Assembly: GCA_025201345.1 (NCBI GenBank)
Contig: JAIXMG010000008.1
Coordinates: 1,262,424-1,326,423 of the forward strand
Source: Thamnidium elegans
Lineage: Eukaryota > Mucoromycota > Mucoromycetes > Mucorales > Mucoraceae
DNA length: 64,000 nucleotides
Direction: 5' to 3'
Shown: in pieces, positions 1 through 11,865 of the stretch
How the letters are laid out: every line of letters starts with the position of its first letter
How positions within the stretch are numbered: position 1 is the first letter of the stretch
Program-made: the position numbers and the translations under genes
Notes under the pieces: generated by a model
What the model was told of the DNA's origin: nothing
Databases searched by the model: none
What the model saw: only the letters and a program-made list of their open reading frames with translations

Positions 1-1
1 G

Positions 2-2059
2 ACTCGTGAAGGTAGACTAAAGGCAGCTGAAAACTTGGTCGTAAACGGTATTGACGCCTTGATTGTGTGTGGTGGTGATGGTTCCTTAACTGGCGCCGAT
101 CTTTTCCGTAATGAATGGGCCGGATTAATTGAAGAGCTTGAAAGTACTAACCGTATTACCAGAGAACAAGCCGAAAAATACAACGTATTAACTATTGTTG
201 GACTTGTTGGTTCTATTGACAACGATATGTCTTCTACAGATATTACTATTGGCGCAGTCACCTCTCTTCACCGTATCTGTGAAGCTGTGGATGCAGTCTC
301 CACCACCGCTTTATCTCACTCTCGTGCGTTTGTCATTGAAGTCATGGGCCGTCACTGTGGTTGGTTAGCGCTTATGGCAGGTATTGCTACCGGCGCCGAT
401 TTTGTCTTTATCCCTGAAAAGCCACCTCAACAGGACGACTGGGAGTCGTTCATGTGCTCTGTTGTTGAACGTCACCGTCATTTGGGTAAGAGAAAGACAG
501 TGGTTATTGTTGCCGAGGGTGCAATTGACAAGGACTTGAACCCTATCAAGGCAGAGTACCTCAAGGATATCTTGACCAACCGTCTTGGTCTTGATACTCG
601 TGTCACTATCTTGGGACATACTCAACGTGGTGGCTCTCCCGCTTTCTTTGATCGTCTTTTAGCTACTACTCAAGGTATTGAAGCCGTGGACGCTGTGCTC
701 GAAGCTACAAAGGACACTCCTACACCCATGATCGGTATGACCGATAACAGAATCACTCGTTTCCCTCTTATGAAGGCTGTCAAGTTAACACACGAAGTCG
801 CAGAGGCTATTAGTGTCAAGAACTTTGGCCGTGCTATGGAGCTTCGTGATCCTCAATTTGCTGAAGAGTTTGAAGCTTATAACGCTACTACCATCATGGA
901 CGACAACTCACTTTGCTTACCTGCACATGAAAGATTACGTATTGCTATTGTTCATACAGGTGCACCTGCTGGTGGTATGAACGCTGCCACACGTACCGCA
1001 GTTCGTTATTGTCTTAACCGTGGTCATACACCTATTGCTGTCGACAACGGGTTTGTGGGCCTTGCACGCGGATCCATGAATGAGATGACATGGATGTTTG
1101 TCGATGGCTGGACCGCACTTGGTGGCTCTGAATTAGGTACCAATCGTGCTGTCCCTGGTGAAGATATCGATATGGGCATGGTCACTTACCAGCTTCAAAA
1201 GAACTGTATTCAAGCTATTATGGTCGTTGGTGGATTTGAAGCGTTTGTTGCGTTACGAAAGCTTGAGGAAGCGCGTGACGAATACCCCAGTCTTCGTATC
1301 CCTATAGCTTTGATCCCTGCTACCATCTCTAACAATGTTCCTGGTACTGATTATTCACTTGGCTCGGATACTTCCTTAAACGCTATTGTTACCTCGTGTG
1401 ACGCTATTGTTCAATCGGCACAATCGTCTCGTCGTCGTGTCTTTGTGGTTGAAGTCATGGGTGGCCGTAGTGGCTACTTGGCTGTGGAGGCTGGTCTCGC
1501 TGTTGGTGCCAACACTGTGTACATCCCAGAAGAAGCGATCAACCTTGCTCGTCTTCAGTCGGATGTTAATCATTTGAAAGCTATGTATATCGATGACAAC
1601 CCAGATAAGAGCGAAGGCAGAATTATCTTGCGCACAGAAGATGTATCAAAGACATATACAACGGAAGTCATCTCGGATATTCTCAAGGAAGAAGGCAATG
1701 AAATGTTCGATTCGCGTACGGCTGTGTTGGGTCATACTCAACAAGGTATCACTCCTTCTCCTCTCGATCGTATCAGAGCTACACGTCTTGCTAAGCACTG
1801 TATCGAGTTCTTTGAACAACACACTTCTGAAGCTCTCAATAGTGCTAATGATAGAAGCGTGGCCACTCCTATTGAATTAACTAATTGCAGCGCTTCTGTT
1901 GCAGTTGCTGGTATCAATGGCAGCGTCGTTGTCTTCCCTCCTATTTCTGATTTATTGAAGATCACTGATATGAAGAACCGTAAACCTCGTACTGCTTGGT
2001 GGGCTGAACATAGACCTATTATCGATCTCTTGGCTGGTCGTGGTTATTTCAAAGCTTAA
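2..2059 (+). CDS. pfk1: ATP-dependent 6-phosphofructokinase, 3' part
   Basis: Glycolytic enzyme phosphorylating fructose 6-phosphate to the 1,6-bisphosphate in the cytosol. The frame is open from base 2, so the gene begins outside the window; 685 residues remain, without an intron. Both halves of the duplicated eukaryotic enzyme can be seen. The catalytic half has CGGDGSLTGA (ATP site), GSIDND (catalytic Asp), EVMGRHCGW and GHTQRGGSPAFFDR. The regulatory half starts near residue 310 with HTGAPAGGMNAATRT and has its own VVEVMGGRSGY and GHTQQG. Fungal subunits are usually 750-990 aa, so only the N-terminus is missing. It ends 266 bp from the convergent F-box gene. Family assignment is secure. 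Confidence 0.96.
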   Translation, partial: TREGRLKAAENLVVNGIDALIVCGGDGSLTGADLFRNEWAGLIEELESTNRITREQAEKYNVLTIVGLVGSIDNDMSSTDITIGAVTSLHRICEAVDAVSTTALSHSRAFVIEVMGRHCGWLALMAGIATGADFVFIPEKPPQQDDWESFMCSVVERHRHLGKRKTVVIVAEGAIDKDLNPIKAEYLKDILTNRLGLDTRVTILGHTQRGGSPAFFDRLLATTQGIEAVDAVLEATKDTPTPMIGMTDNRITRFPLMKAVKLTHEVAEAISVKNFGRAMELRDPQFAEEFEAYNATTIMDDNSLCLPAHERLRIAIVHTGAPAGGMNAATRTAVRYCLNRGHTPIAVDNGFVGLARGSMNEMTWMFVDGWTALGGSELGTNRAVPGEDIDMGMVTYQLQKNCIQAIMVVGGFEAFVALRKLEEARDEYPSLRIPIALIPATISNNVPGTDYSLGSDTSLNAIVTSCDAIVQSAQSSRRRVFVVEVMGGRSGYLAVEAGLAVGANTVYIPEEAINLARLQSDVNHLKAMYIDDNPDKSEGRIILRTEDVSKTYTTEVISDILKEEGNEMFDSRTAVLGHTQQGITPSPLDRIRATRLAKHCIEFFEQHTSEALNSANDRSVATPIELTNCSASVAVAGINGSVVVFPPISDLLKITDMKNRKPRTAWWAEHRPIIDLLAGRGYFKA

Positions 2060-2324
2060 TTCTTAAAACCTCCCCTTCTTTTTTTCATTTTTCTCATTAT
2101 TTTTTCATATAGAAGCATTTACTTTTTTTTTTTTTTCAAAAATTTAGTGTGAACGATTAAGTATTCCTAATAATAAAATTATTTGAATTCTTTTTTTTTT
2201 TAAAAAAAAATTTTATTATTTATTTCTACACATTTGATATAAAAAAGAAAAAAAAGGGGGAAAGTTGAAAAAACGAGAGGGAGAAAAACGAGAGGGTAAG
2301 AGGGGGGTATTGTAACAAAAAATA

Positions 2325-4646
2325 TTAGTCGTCTTCACCTTCTAAACCATGAACACCATAATCTAAAACGACTAATTGAGTTTTATTTTCACTACACAAA
2401 AAAGTTATTTTAGTGTCAGTTACAAATTATTTTTTTATATAAACAACTTACTTTTTGACAGCAGCTATACATCTTCTTTCATCAAAAGAAACTCTCCAAA
2501 TGCTTGTAGCACCTTCAACAAGGTCGTGCAATAATTCACCAGTTTGAGTATCCCACATTTTGACACCTCCTTCCGACCCAGAGATGATTTTATGTCTATC
2601 ATGTTGAAACGATGTGATGGGTCCTTGATGACCTGTTACACCAGCCAAAATATGCAAACGGTCACCATTTGATGGGTCCCAAATTCTTAGTGTAGCGTCC
2701 GCAGCTGCGCTCACTAAACAATCATCTACTAGTCCCAACAGACCAACTAAAATTGAATGACCTATTATGATAGATTTTTTTTTAGGTCAAAGATAGGCCA
2801 AAGATAAGTTTTTTTTTTACCTTGTAAAACAAATTTACATTCGCCATCGTCAAGACCCCAAATTCTAACGGAAGCATCTAAACTTCCACTAATACAATGT
2901 CTACGTTTAGCATCAATAGCAACGCAATACACTTTCATTGTATGGCCTTTCAATATATGTACTTTACTACCCGATTCAATATTCCATACGATAACGCTAT
3001 TATCGTAACTTCCACTAACTAGAATATTTCCATGTACAGCTAAATCACGAACAGAGTGCTCATGTCTAGCTAATTTGAATTTTAGAAAAGTAGGTGAAAG
3101 TATATCGTCTTCTAGACTTGTGGATAAGGGTAAGTCGGGTTCAGTTTCCAAGTCGGGTAACCTCCAAACTCTAATTGTCATATCTCTTGAACCACTCACA
3201 ATAATAGGTTGAGATGGTTCCAAGCGTACAGAGCCATCGGGTTGAACTATGTTTTCGGGCATCACAATCTTGAGACACCTTACCGTACTCGAATGACCTC
3301 TCAAGATAAAACGACATTTACCAGTACTAATATCCCATACGCGTACGGTGCGATCAATGGAACCAGTGACTAACGTATTGCCAACATACTGTAAAGCCCA
3401 CACACCATTTTCATGACCTTTCAATTCTTGCTTCAATTTACCAGTTTTGATGTCGTACACATTAATGCGATGGTCTTCTGACCCAGTGGTAATTATTTTT
3501 TCATCATCGAATTGTAAACAAGTCACCAAATCTTCTTCATGGCCTTCTAATACTAATTTATGATGTCTATTCAGTCTCCAATTACGCCTCATGATAGTAT
3601 GTCTTCGCACGATATTTTTGTATTGCGATTTCGCTAGTTCAGATGCTGAAGGTTTAAAACCAGCTTGTTGCATTTTTAATTGCCATACAAAAGATGCATT
3701 TTCAATTAAATCATACCAGGCTTTATTTACGGAAATGGCTCGACATAAAGAACGTACATCAAGATAACTCAAGACGATTGTAGCAATGTCCGAAGGCAGT
3801 TTGAGCAGAATGTCTAACTTTAACACTTGCATAATGGAGGCATTGGCTAATCGAAGGGCATGGCGAGGAGATCTTTTTAACAATTGGAACATGAAATATG
3901 TTTGAATATTGTCTGGCAACATATCAAATGTATCTATTAAACTGTTTGTATCCATTGTTGTTGTGGTTGTTGAATTAGCAGTAATAATGTCTTGGTCCAT
4001 CATCATTAATTCTTCTTCTTCTTCATTGTCTTCTAAGCTGTAAAATGATTCGTCCAGGTCAGACACAGGTGACGGTAAAGCAGAGTTTGGACTATCTGGT
4101 ACATTGCTAATATCATTTGGCGGTGAAGAAGCACTGACTGGTAGATCAGGGGGCTCATTATTATTATTATTATTATTACTATTATTATTATTATTATTAT
4201 TATCTAATTCTGCACGTTTAAAGCTTCTTTCGTCATCCCAAATAGATGCAGATCTTTTTCTTGGTGTTGTATTTGTATAAGTTAACTAAAAAAAAAAATT
4301 ATTAATAAAAAAAAACTCCTACTACTTTTTTTTTTATTAAACTTACATTAACTTCTTCAAATAAACAAGGTCTTCCATCAACTAAAAAAGAGAAATTTTT
4401 AAGACCAAGAGGAGTAGTAGCAGTAGTTAAAGGGTATAGATCAGTATTAAGTGTATTGGGATTATCAAATTGTAAAGGAGGAAGTATCATTGTTTTAGTT
4501 AATGTAGACATGGATGCAGAATCAAGAGTTGGTAAAGATGATGAGGATGGGGTATTATTTGTTATAGATTGTCGACTTGGTGATGGTAAAGGTGACGATA
4601 GCTGAAGTTCCGCTATTGTCAACGGTACACCTGGCGCACTCCTCAT
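2325..4646 (-). CDS. cdc4: Cdc4/Fbw7-like F-box and WD40 repeat protein
   Basis: Predicted substrate-recognition subunit of an SCF ubiquitin ligase, which binds phosphodegrons and drives turnover of cell-cycle regulators. Exons on the minus strand: 4646-4347, 4285-2821, 2761-2452, 2391-2325 (713 aa). The N-terminus is Ser/Pro-rich and followed by an Asn run (about 4150-4202) and an acidic stretch. An F-box (LPSDIATIVLSYLDVRSLCR) precedes about eight WD repeats: EGHEEDLVTCL, KGHENGVWALQ, RGHSSTVRCLK, ARHEHSVRDLA, KGHTMKVYCVA and so on. The acceptor at 2763/2762 was preferred over one 15 nt further in because it restores QGHSILVGLLGL, which is typical of Cdc4. Last exon encodes ENKTQLVVLDYG, matching Cdc4 C-termini. 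Met30-type proteins are the alternative but fit the sixth repeat less well. Confidence 0.92.
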
Positions 4647-4666
4647 TCTATTACAATGTACGTACT

Positions 4667-5678
4667 AAAAAAAAAGAAAAAAAAAAAAAAGAAAAAAGGT
4701 AATACAAATAAAAAAAAGAAAAAGAAAAAAATAAAAAATGAGGGGCTAGAAGGGGGTCAAAACAATGGTGTACGTAGCATATTTTACATCTTCTTTATAT
4801 AATAATGCAATCCGTAATGCTGGTTCCACAATTATCTTAATGTGGCTTGTACTCTCTTTGAATCCTAAAAGGGGGAATCTTATCGTCTTTATTTGGATAA
4901 AATGAAAATAAATGTTTTTACCTGTAATATCTTTAAATCTTACGCCTAGAGTGAAAAAACAACCACGTTCTATGCGGTGCTTTGTTTATTTTTACGAGTA
5001 AATACTTCTGGTCGTCCATTCCCAGTCCAATATGTATATTACAATTGTTACAGATAAATCTACTAAATAGTGTTCTGTCCTTAATTTTATAATGTCAAAA
5101 GTTCTTCTCGTTACAATTATGACATATCTATTGTAGAAAGATATTTAGATGTATTAACAAAAGTTTACTTGTATTGAAGTAGCTTACAGATGATGTTCGA
5201 AATTAATTTATATCGAGCACTAATACATCCCCAAGTTTCTCCTTTCTCTTAAGCTGTCGGTAGATGATTTCGAAACTCTAACACGGTGACCTTTACACTT
5301 CACATGGCTCTTACCCTTCATACTGTCACCCGAAAATCATTAAAGCATCCTCGTAGTGTCTCCTTTGTTAAAGTGACTTTTGTGGTTTGTTCGTCTAGAT
5401 TATAAGGAATATTAATACGATTGTTTTATATATTTAGAGTATAGTTATAGTATGACTTTATTTGTATTGGCATGTTTGGAGTTGTTAGACTTCGTTGGTT
5501 TATCGTCGTTTTTCTTTTCTGCCTGATTACTGAACTTGACGCAAGAAGCCGTAATTTGATTTTTGTTTGATTGGTTACGTGACCGTCACACATCACCGGA
5601 GATGAAACTAGGCACCCCAAAATGTTATTAACAGATTCTTTTTTTTTCTTTTTTTTTTGTTTATCAGATTTTATTTTA
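4667..5678. other. Divergent intergenic region, no gene seen
   Basis: About 1 kb between the starts of the F-box gene (-) and the mitochondrial carrier (+), presumably holding both promoters. It is AT-rich with A-runs at 4667-4735. I see no open frame with coding character, no RNA gene and no clear repeat. An AG after a T-run near 4667 could be the acceptor of a leader intron of the F-box gene. Confidence 0.6.
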
Positions 5679-6939
5679 ATGTCTACTAATACTACGTATT
5701 CTACTACATCTTATGAAAAGCTTTTATCAGCTTGTGGAGGTGCGCTAGTTACTTCCCTGATGGTGACGCCTATGGACGTTATTAAAATGAGACTTCAGAC
5801 ACAACATGTATACACACCTAATGCAAAAGCTATTTGTTGTTTGACCTTTGATCGTTGTACCTTAACCCAAGCAATAAAGACTACAAAAAAAAACTTTTCT
5901 AGCCGAGGAAAAGTACAAGTAGCCAACTTGCATGAGTGTGCGTTACAATCTAGCAAGAATCCTGAATTATTCAAGGGTACTTTCGTAAGTTATTTTTTAT
6001 TATTATCCAATTAGTTCAATTTTAAGACTTTTTTTTACCTTATTTAGGATGGTATATATAAAATTTGTAAATATGAGGGTGTAGCAGCATTATGGAAAGG
6101 ACTGTCGCCTGCATTATTAATGTCTGTCCCGGCCAATATTATCTACTTTGTTGGATACGATTATTTAAGAGATATCATTCAGCCGTTTTCCAAGTTTGAT
6201 TATGCAGATTATTCACCTTTATTGGCTGGTGCAATTGCAAGAACTGTGGCTGTCACCTTGATTTCTCCAATCGAGCTGTTTCGCACTAGACTTCAAGCTA
6301 CTGCAACTACTGATGTCAATGATTTTAAACGTATGTATTATGTCATTGCCTCCTCCCCTTTTCTCTCTTAAATTGTCATTTGCTAATATTTTATATATGT
6401 GTGTGTAGATGTGTTAAATGGTGTTAAAAATATGGTCTCAAAAGACGGTTCTAGAGCTTTATGGAGAGGTTTGCCTCCTACACTTTGGAGAGACGTTCCA
6501 TTCTCTGCTGTTTACTGGATGGGTTATGAACAATGCAAAAATGCTATTGAATTACATAACCAGCATTATGTAGCATTAACCGATCTTCAAATAACATTTG
6601 CCGCTGGTGCCTTATCCGGCATGGTAAGAGTTGACGTAAAATATAAACCAATACAATTGGCATTAATTTTTTTCTCTCTCTCTTTTGTAGTTTGCAGCTG
6701 CAATTACAACACCATTTGATGTTGCAAAGACAAGAAGACAAGTAGATGTCGGTAGAGATATTCCTTCATTAAGAGCTTCTAGTGTTCCTGGTATCCTTAA
6801 ACAAATCTACCAACAAGATGGCTTTCGAGGTTTGTTTCGAGGTTTGACTCCTAGAGTAGCTAAAATCGGTCCTTCTTGTGCTATCATGATTAGCAGTTAC
6901 GAAATGGGCAAAGTCTTTTTCTCAAAGCAAAGAGAATAA
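5679..6939 (+). CDS. mtm1: Mitochondrial carrier, SLC25A39/40 (Mtm1) type
   Basis: Inner-membrane carrier of the SLC25 family. Its closest type is Mtm1/SLC25A39-40, linked in other organisms to mitochondrial glutathione import and manganese/iron handling. Exons 5679-5984, 6048-6330, 6409-6623 and 6691-6939 give 350 aa, the usual size. Three signature repeats are present: TPMDVIKMRLQTQ, SPIELFRTRLQ and TPFDVAKTRRQVD, each followed by helix motifs such as ALWKGLSP, ALWRGLPPTLWRD and GLFRGLTPR. An in-frame upstream ATG-less extension through a T-run exists from 5622, but the ATG at 5679 begins directly at the carrier's short N-terminus and was chosen. A long loop between the first two helices (TFDRCTLTQAIKTTKK region) agrees with SLC25A39/40. 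Substrate is inferred from family only. Confidence 0.9.
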
Positions 6940-8253
6940 GCTCTAAAAAAAAACTACATACATACATACATTTGTTCATACCTACATTCATCCCCTTTAA
7001 AAAAGCATTCCTCTCTCTTATTTCTATGTTTTCCTAAAAAAAGAAAAAAAAAACTTATCTTATATTTACTTTACCCCACCCTACTCCTGTTCTATTATTA
7101 TTCATTCATTTTATAGTTCCTTAATAAATTAATTCTGTTATATATACGCCTCTTGATAAAATACAATATGCAAAATCTTGGGAAAGTATTTTTGAAACTA
7201 TATATAAAAAAAAAAGTCTAGAGGAACGATTTACTTTTTGCAAAGAAGTGTTTTAATTTTGTATCATATTCGAAACTCGGAATTCTTATTGTTTGAAACT
7301 AATACGCTACATTGAGAAAAAAAAGGTAGAAAAAAAATATATTGTTATAAAACCTATGTATGAGCGCTATGCTCGACCAGTAACTAAAAGTAGTCAATTA
7401 GAAAGCAATAAGGCACATAATATATCGCAAATTCCTTACAAGAGATACATATCTCTGTTTAGTCAGCTTAAGGCAAACTAATCTCGTATTACAACAACCA
7501 ATGCGAAAAATGCCGTCAATGCTAACGACGGCTGCATCTTTTTTCATCTCATCTGTATCTAAGACCAATTGCCTGTTACAGTCGTTCCACTGCCAATTTA
7601 AGGATGTTGTGAAAAAAATTGAGGAGCGTAAAAAATTATTTTTATGCTCTTAATAAAAAAAACAGAACTTAAAGTCGCAGACTCTTATAAAATAAAATTG
7701 CTTATATATACTATGAGCCTCAAAGGGTTTTATTCTTATCGTGGGTAAAGTTAAAAGCCTGGACAAAACTAGAGACAAACCCTTTTTTTCACTAAACTTT
7801 TAATTTGATAGTGGAAACACTGTAACGGATAAACCTCCGTAATAAATTTGTTCCTGTAAAAGATTAATACGTAGATTAAAAAAAAAAACTATATCTATTC
7901 TACTTTAAGACTCTTCCTTATTTATTTATAACTGTAATGGAACGAAAAAGTTTCTCCAGATCCATTTATCTTTTTCAGCAAAAAAAAAAAAAAAAGTATA
8001 TTATAGTGGCAAGTGTAATAAATATTAAAACTCGTAATCGTTTAAATATAAATCAGGTTAAACCTGAGATGTGACAAATGCCACTTTGTTTGGTGTTTCA
8101 TCATTCCCTTTTATTATTAATACTTGCGCAGAGGCTTACGTTTAGTGCATGTTGTGTACCTTTTGCTAAAAGACCAGATTATTATACAAAGTTGTAGATT
8201 TTAATTAACTATACGATTTACAAGCAGTTCAAAAAATCGCTTCGTTTGATTCT

Positions 8254-8275
8254 ATGTGTGTGTGTGTGTGTGTGT
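8254..8275. repeat. (TG)n microsatellite
   Basis: About eleven TG units in otherwise unannotated intergenic DNA. Confidence 0.85.
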
Positions 8276-8362
8276 TGATAAATTTGCATATTCAAGACCA
8301 GGTACAGAAGTTATTGTTATAAAACAGTTGTTACACGTAGGGGGTCATGGGTGAGTTACCCC

Positions 8363-8380
8363 GATATTCATATGAATATC
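8363..8380. repeat. 18-bp perfect palindrome
   Basis: GATATTCATATGAATATC reads the same on both strands. It lies in gene-poor DNA far from any start codon; function unknown. Confidence 0.8.
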
Positions 8381-9680
8381 TAATGGATAAAGCATCTCGA
8401 TGACACAATGATAAGGTTATTATTATTATTTTTTTTGAGTGTACTTGGTCGATTTTTAAATTAGAGAACTGTATGTATTACTTTAACTTTTCACTTTGTA
8501 CGGAGGATATAAAATGAGTACATGCGGGTGTTGTATAAACCTTACACGAAAAAAAAAGAAACAGTGCGCTTTTAGCGTATAAAATGGAAGTACTCCCGTA
8601 AAACTGAACACAGCATTCAATGAGGGGGTCTTTTTTTTTTAAAAAAAAGTTTGCGTGATATCATAATGTTAGATGCAATATAAACTTTTTTGCCGCCATT
8701 ATCTTAATATCTACTGGTATACTCGATTATGTACATGCATTGCTTTTTTGAAACCGAAGAAATAGATGCAATGTTACACTGGTATACATCTTTATACTAT
8801 GCTAAATTCGATATAAAAGTGCATCCGTACCGGCAGAAAAAATTAGGGTACGAGCATATTTTTACTGAAGTGTGAATCATTATAAAACATTTTATTCTCT
8901 CACGAACTGTTCTTCAAAATGTAATTTTCGGTAAGACTTTCCACTAGAAAAATCCATGAAAGGCATTGTTAACCGCAATTAGTAAGTAACGGATAAATCC
9001 CCGTCAAAGATCTATACGGATATTACTGGTTATGCATAGAAAGTGTTATAAGTCTACACTTTAAAAAGTATTGGCTAATAATGTCTTTCAATTCTTTTTT
9101 TTTATTAGAAAAAATAATAACAATTGCAACTTCAGAGCAAAGGAAACTTTTTTTTTGCTATCTTCAAATCGCATAATATAAACGACTAAAGATGTGTTGT
9201 AAGTTAAAAAGAACCCGCCTGCTGATTGGATTTTGAAATCTGCTGCTTGAATTTGTGTGCATTGTATCACTTATTTTCTATTATTCTTATTATTCGGTCA
9301 ATAACGATTTTATAATGTAATTTTTTTTTTTAGGTTACAACTGAGATTGATAAAAGAGAGCATTGGGGGATTTTCCCCCCATTTTTTTTTCTTTCTGCGA
9401 GTGATTGTTATAAATGTTTATTTATACACTAAATAAAAGAAAAAAGCAGGTCCCTGTGTGTGATTTATTTTTTCTTATATGACCATACTTTAAGGTCTTT
9501 TCCGTAATAATGCTGCTGATTTTCAAAGTTGACATACTTGCATAGTGTTTTGTCGTGACTTGACCTCGTTTTTACTAAGTTTGTTATGTTTATAAAGTGT
9601 AAAAACTATATTATAAGGTAATACATAGTCTGTTGTACAAGAGAAGAGTTTTCTCTATAAGTAAAACAGTGTCGTAATCA

Positions 9681-9718
9681 CAAAATAAGTTCCTTGACTG
9701 ATCTCGGAACTTATTTTG
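9681..9718. repeat. Inverted repeat forming a 13-bp stem
   Basis: CAAAATAAGTTCC at 9681-9693 is followed 12 nt later by its exact reverse complement at 9706-9718. No T-run follows immediately and no gene ends nearby, so a terminator role is not supported. Confidence 0.8.
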
Positions 9719-10388
9719 CTATTTGTATTAGATCAATGCCGGGATTGAGCGAGAGAAGGATAAAGTTTTGTGTGTGTAACAAAAAAAAAGACTTGAGCTA
9801 GTAATGCATTATTATAAAGTATAAATATATTCGTTTTACTTGAGTGTTGAACGGGCGATAAAACAAGTAAAAAAGTAAGGGACATGTTTCTTTAAGATTA
9901 TTGATAATAACAGGTTTAACAAAACGACCCATGACATGAACTATTTTTCTTCATGAACGTTTTATGCAATAAAAGGTAATCTCCAATTTAAATAAATAAT
10001 GATCATAGAAGCCAATCATACTCATGTACCTTTTTTTGGCGTAGTACATAACCTTAATGTATAATGTACGTTAACTTGATCTTCCCTCTTCTTTTTTTTT
10101 AAAACGTTTATAAAAAAATCTATTTATAATACATGGAATAAACGTTACATCTTTTTTTTCTCTTAAAAGTGCATAATTATAATACTTTTTTTTTTCAGCA
10201 AAGAAGTGATCCCGTGCTTTATTCATTATCACCTGGTATACACAGCAAAAAAAAAAACAGTTTAACTTGTTAAAAAAGAAAAAGAGAACTACTTTAGAGT
10301 ATTAAACAAATAAAATTCGTTACATTTGTTACCATAGCAACAACAATCGATTATTGCACATAGAATAATACAGTTTCATCGACAACCC

Positions 10389-10415
10389 TTTTTTTTTTTT
10401 TTTTTTTTTTTTTTT
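10389..10415. repeat. Poly-T tract, 27 nt
   Basis: Uninterrupted T run about 270 bp upstream of the bHLH gene, followed by a short TATATATA stretch. A second run of 26 T lies at 10575-10600. Confidence 0.9.
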
Positions 10416-10688
10416 ATATATATTGATTTTGAGGCGAAGTTAACTGAAACAGTCTCTTTCTGTCCTACATTGTACTATAGGATTTAGTGAATGACCGTAA
10501 CGTTCTTTCTCCATTTTAAGCCTGGTTACATTTTTTATAAAAACTGGCCCGCGCGTTTAAATCCGGAAAAAGTCTTTTTTTTTTTTTTTTTTTTTTTTTT
10601 CCTTTCTCTTTTTTTTTTTCTTTTTTTTTTCCCTTCCTCTTTCTCTTTTATATATATATATAAAACAAAAACCTTATTAAAATAATAT

Positions 10689-11865
10689 ATGAACTCTACT
10701 TCATTATCACCCAGCAATCAACAACAATCATTTGGTCACAACAACAACAATCGAGGTACCACTAGATTAGCTAATCCTACCAATTACCATATGCAACAAA
10801 TACGATACAAAGAGTCGATGGGAATTGATCCTACTCAAATGATAGGTAATTCACACTTGTTATTTGTTCAACAACAACAACAGCAACAGCAGCAGCAACA
10901 TCAGCAACAACACATACAGCAACGACAAGAGTCCCCCAATTTGTCAGATTTAGATTATTCTGAACTTGCAAATTCTTCCCCCATGACAGGGGAGTTATCG
11001 GCTCGGTATCGCCCCAACGAAACTGAATATAGTTTTGATGAGGCTATTAAACAACAACAACAGCAACAACAACAGCAGCAGTACTCTTATGCTATACAGA
11101 TGAAACGATCTTCAACAGAAATAGAAACTTCAGCTGGGTTAGTAGGTCACCCTCAACAACAGCAACAATATAATAAGTTTGGCCATCAACAACAAGGTTA
11201 CTATACAAACTCTTTTGAAAATGATAATAGTAGATTAAAGCAATTTGCGGGAAGTGCTCCATCTAATATGGGGTTCCATAGCGGCCTGTACTCCCCTTTT
11301 ACTGGATCTGATGATATGATGTCTGTTGCTGCGTCTCAATCATCTCATTTTACTGCTACGGCGCAAAATAAAAATTACCAAAAAGATAACGAAAGTGAAA
11401 TTATGGACGATACTTATACAGATGATTACTCAAATCAAGCAAAGTAAGTAATATTAAAATTTTATATTGATTGCCTTGTTGTTTATTTGTTTTTTTTTGA
11501 CTTTTTAGTATGCAAGCAATTATGGAAAAGAGACGTAGAAGAAGAGAATCTCATAATGCAGGTAATTTTTTTTCTTTCTGTACACACAAATAACAACAAC
11601 AACAAACTTATTTTATTCCTTTTAAGTGGAAAGAAGAAGAAGAGATAATATCAATGATAGAATTCAAGAACTTGGTACACTTTTACCTGACTCTGTTGAT
11701 GATGGTGTAAATCGACTGAATAAAGGTACCATACTACGCAAAAGTGTAGACCAAATAAAGAAATTACAGAATGATGTAGCTCAACATAAACAAAGAGTTC
11801 GAGAGTTGGAAATGGTTTTACAACAACACGTTCGACAAAATAATGGTGTTCAACAGCACATGTAA
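10689..11865 (+). CDS. bHLH transcription factor with glutamine tracts
   Basis: Predicted E-box-binding regulator in the nucleus. Exons 10689-11443, 11509-11561 and 11627-11865 give 348 aa. The N-terminal 250 residues are low complexity, with Gln tracts at about residues 60-78 and 120-131. The basic region reads [18 protein letters not shown], split across two introns, and carries the His, Glu and Arg residues that contact CACGTG in the MITF/USF/Myc class. Helix 1 (IQELGTLLP), loop and helix 2 ([16 protein letters not shown]) follow, then a short leucine-zipper-like heptad region ([13 protein letters not shown]). The 53-nt middle exon holds only the start of the basic region. Targets cannot be told from sequence; a USF/TFEB-like factor is the best description. 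Confidence 0.9.

Larger units (their letters stand above)
6940..10688. other. Gene-poor intergenic region (3.7 kb)
   Basis: No open frame here convinces. Frames at 7293-7481 and 7501-7653 (50 aa) are short and unrecognised. The stretch holds T- and A-runs, a (TG)n microsatellite at 8254-8275, an 18-bp perfect palindrome at 8363-8380, a 13-bp-stem hairpin at 9681-9718, and 27-T and 26-T runs at 10389-10415 and 10575-10600. The last few hundred bases should contain the promoter and leader of the bHLH gene. Decayed mobile DNA is likely but not identifiable by eye. Confidence 0.6.

Noticed and set aside
2739..2748. Alternative acceptor for exon 3 of the F-box gene (TTTTAG before TTGGTC)
   Set aside because: It keeps frame but deletes the Gly-His of a WD repeat; the upstream acceptor gives QGHSILVGLLGL.
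5622..5678. In-frame N-terminal extension of the first carrier
   Set aside because: It would add a poly-Phe stretch from a T-run; the ATG at 5679 gives the normal short carrier N-terminus.
7501..7653. 50-aa frame beginning with ATG in the 6.9-10.7 kb spacer
   Set aside because: No recognisable family, no splice partners and no supporting signals; too short to call.
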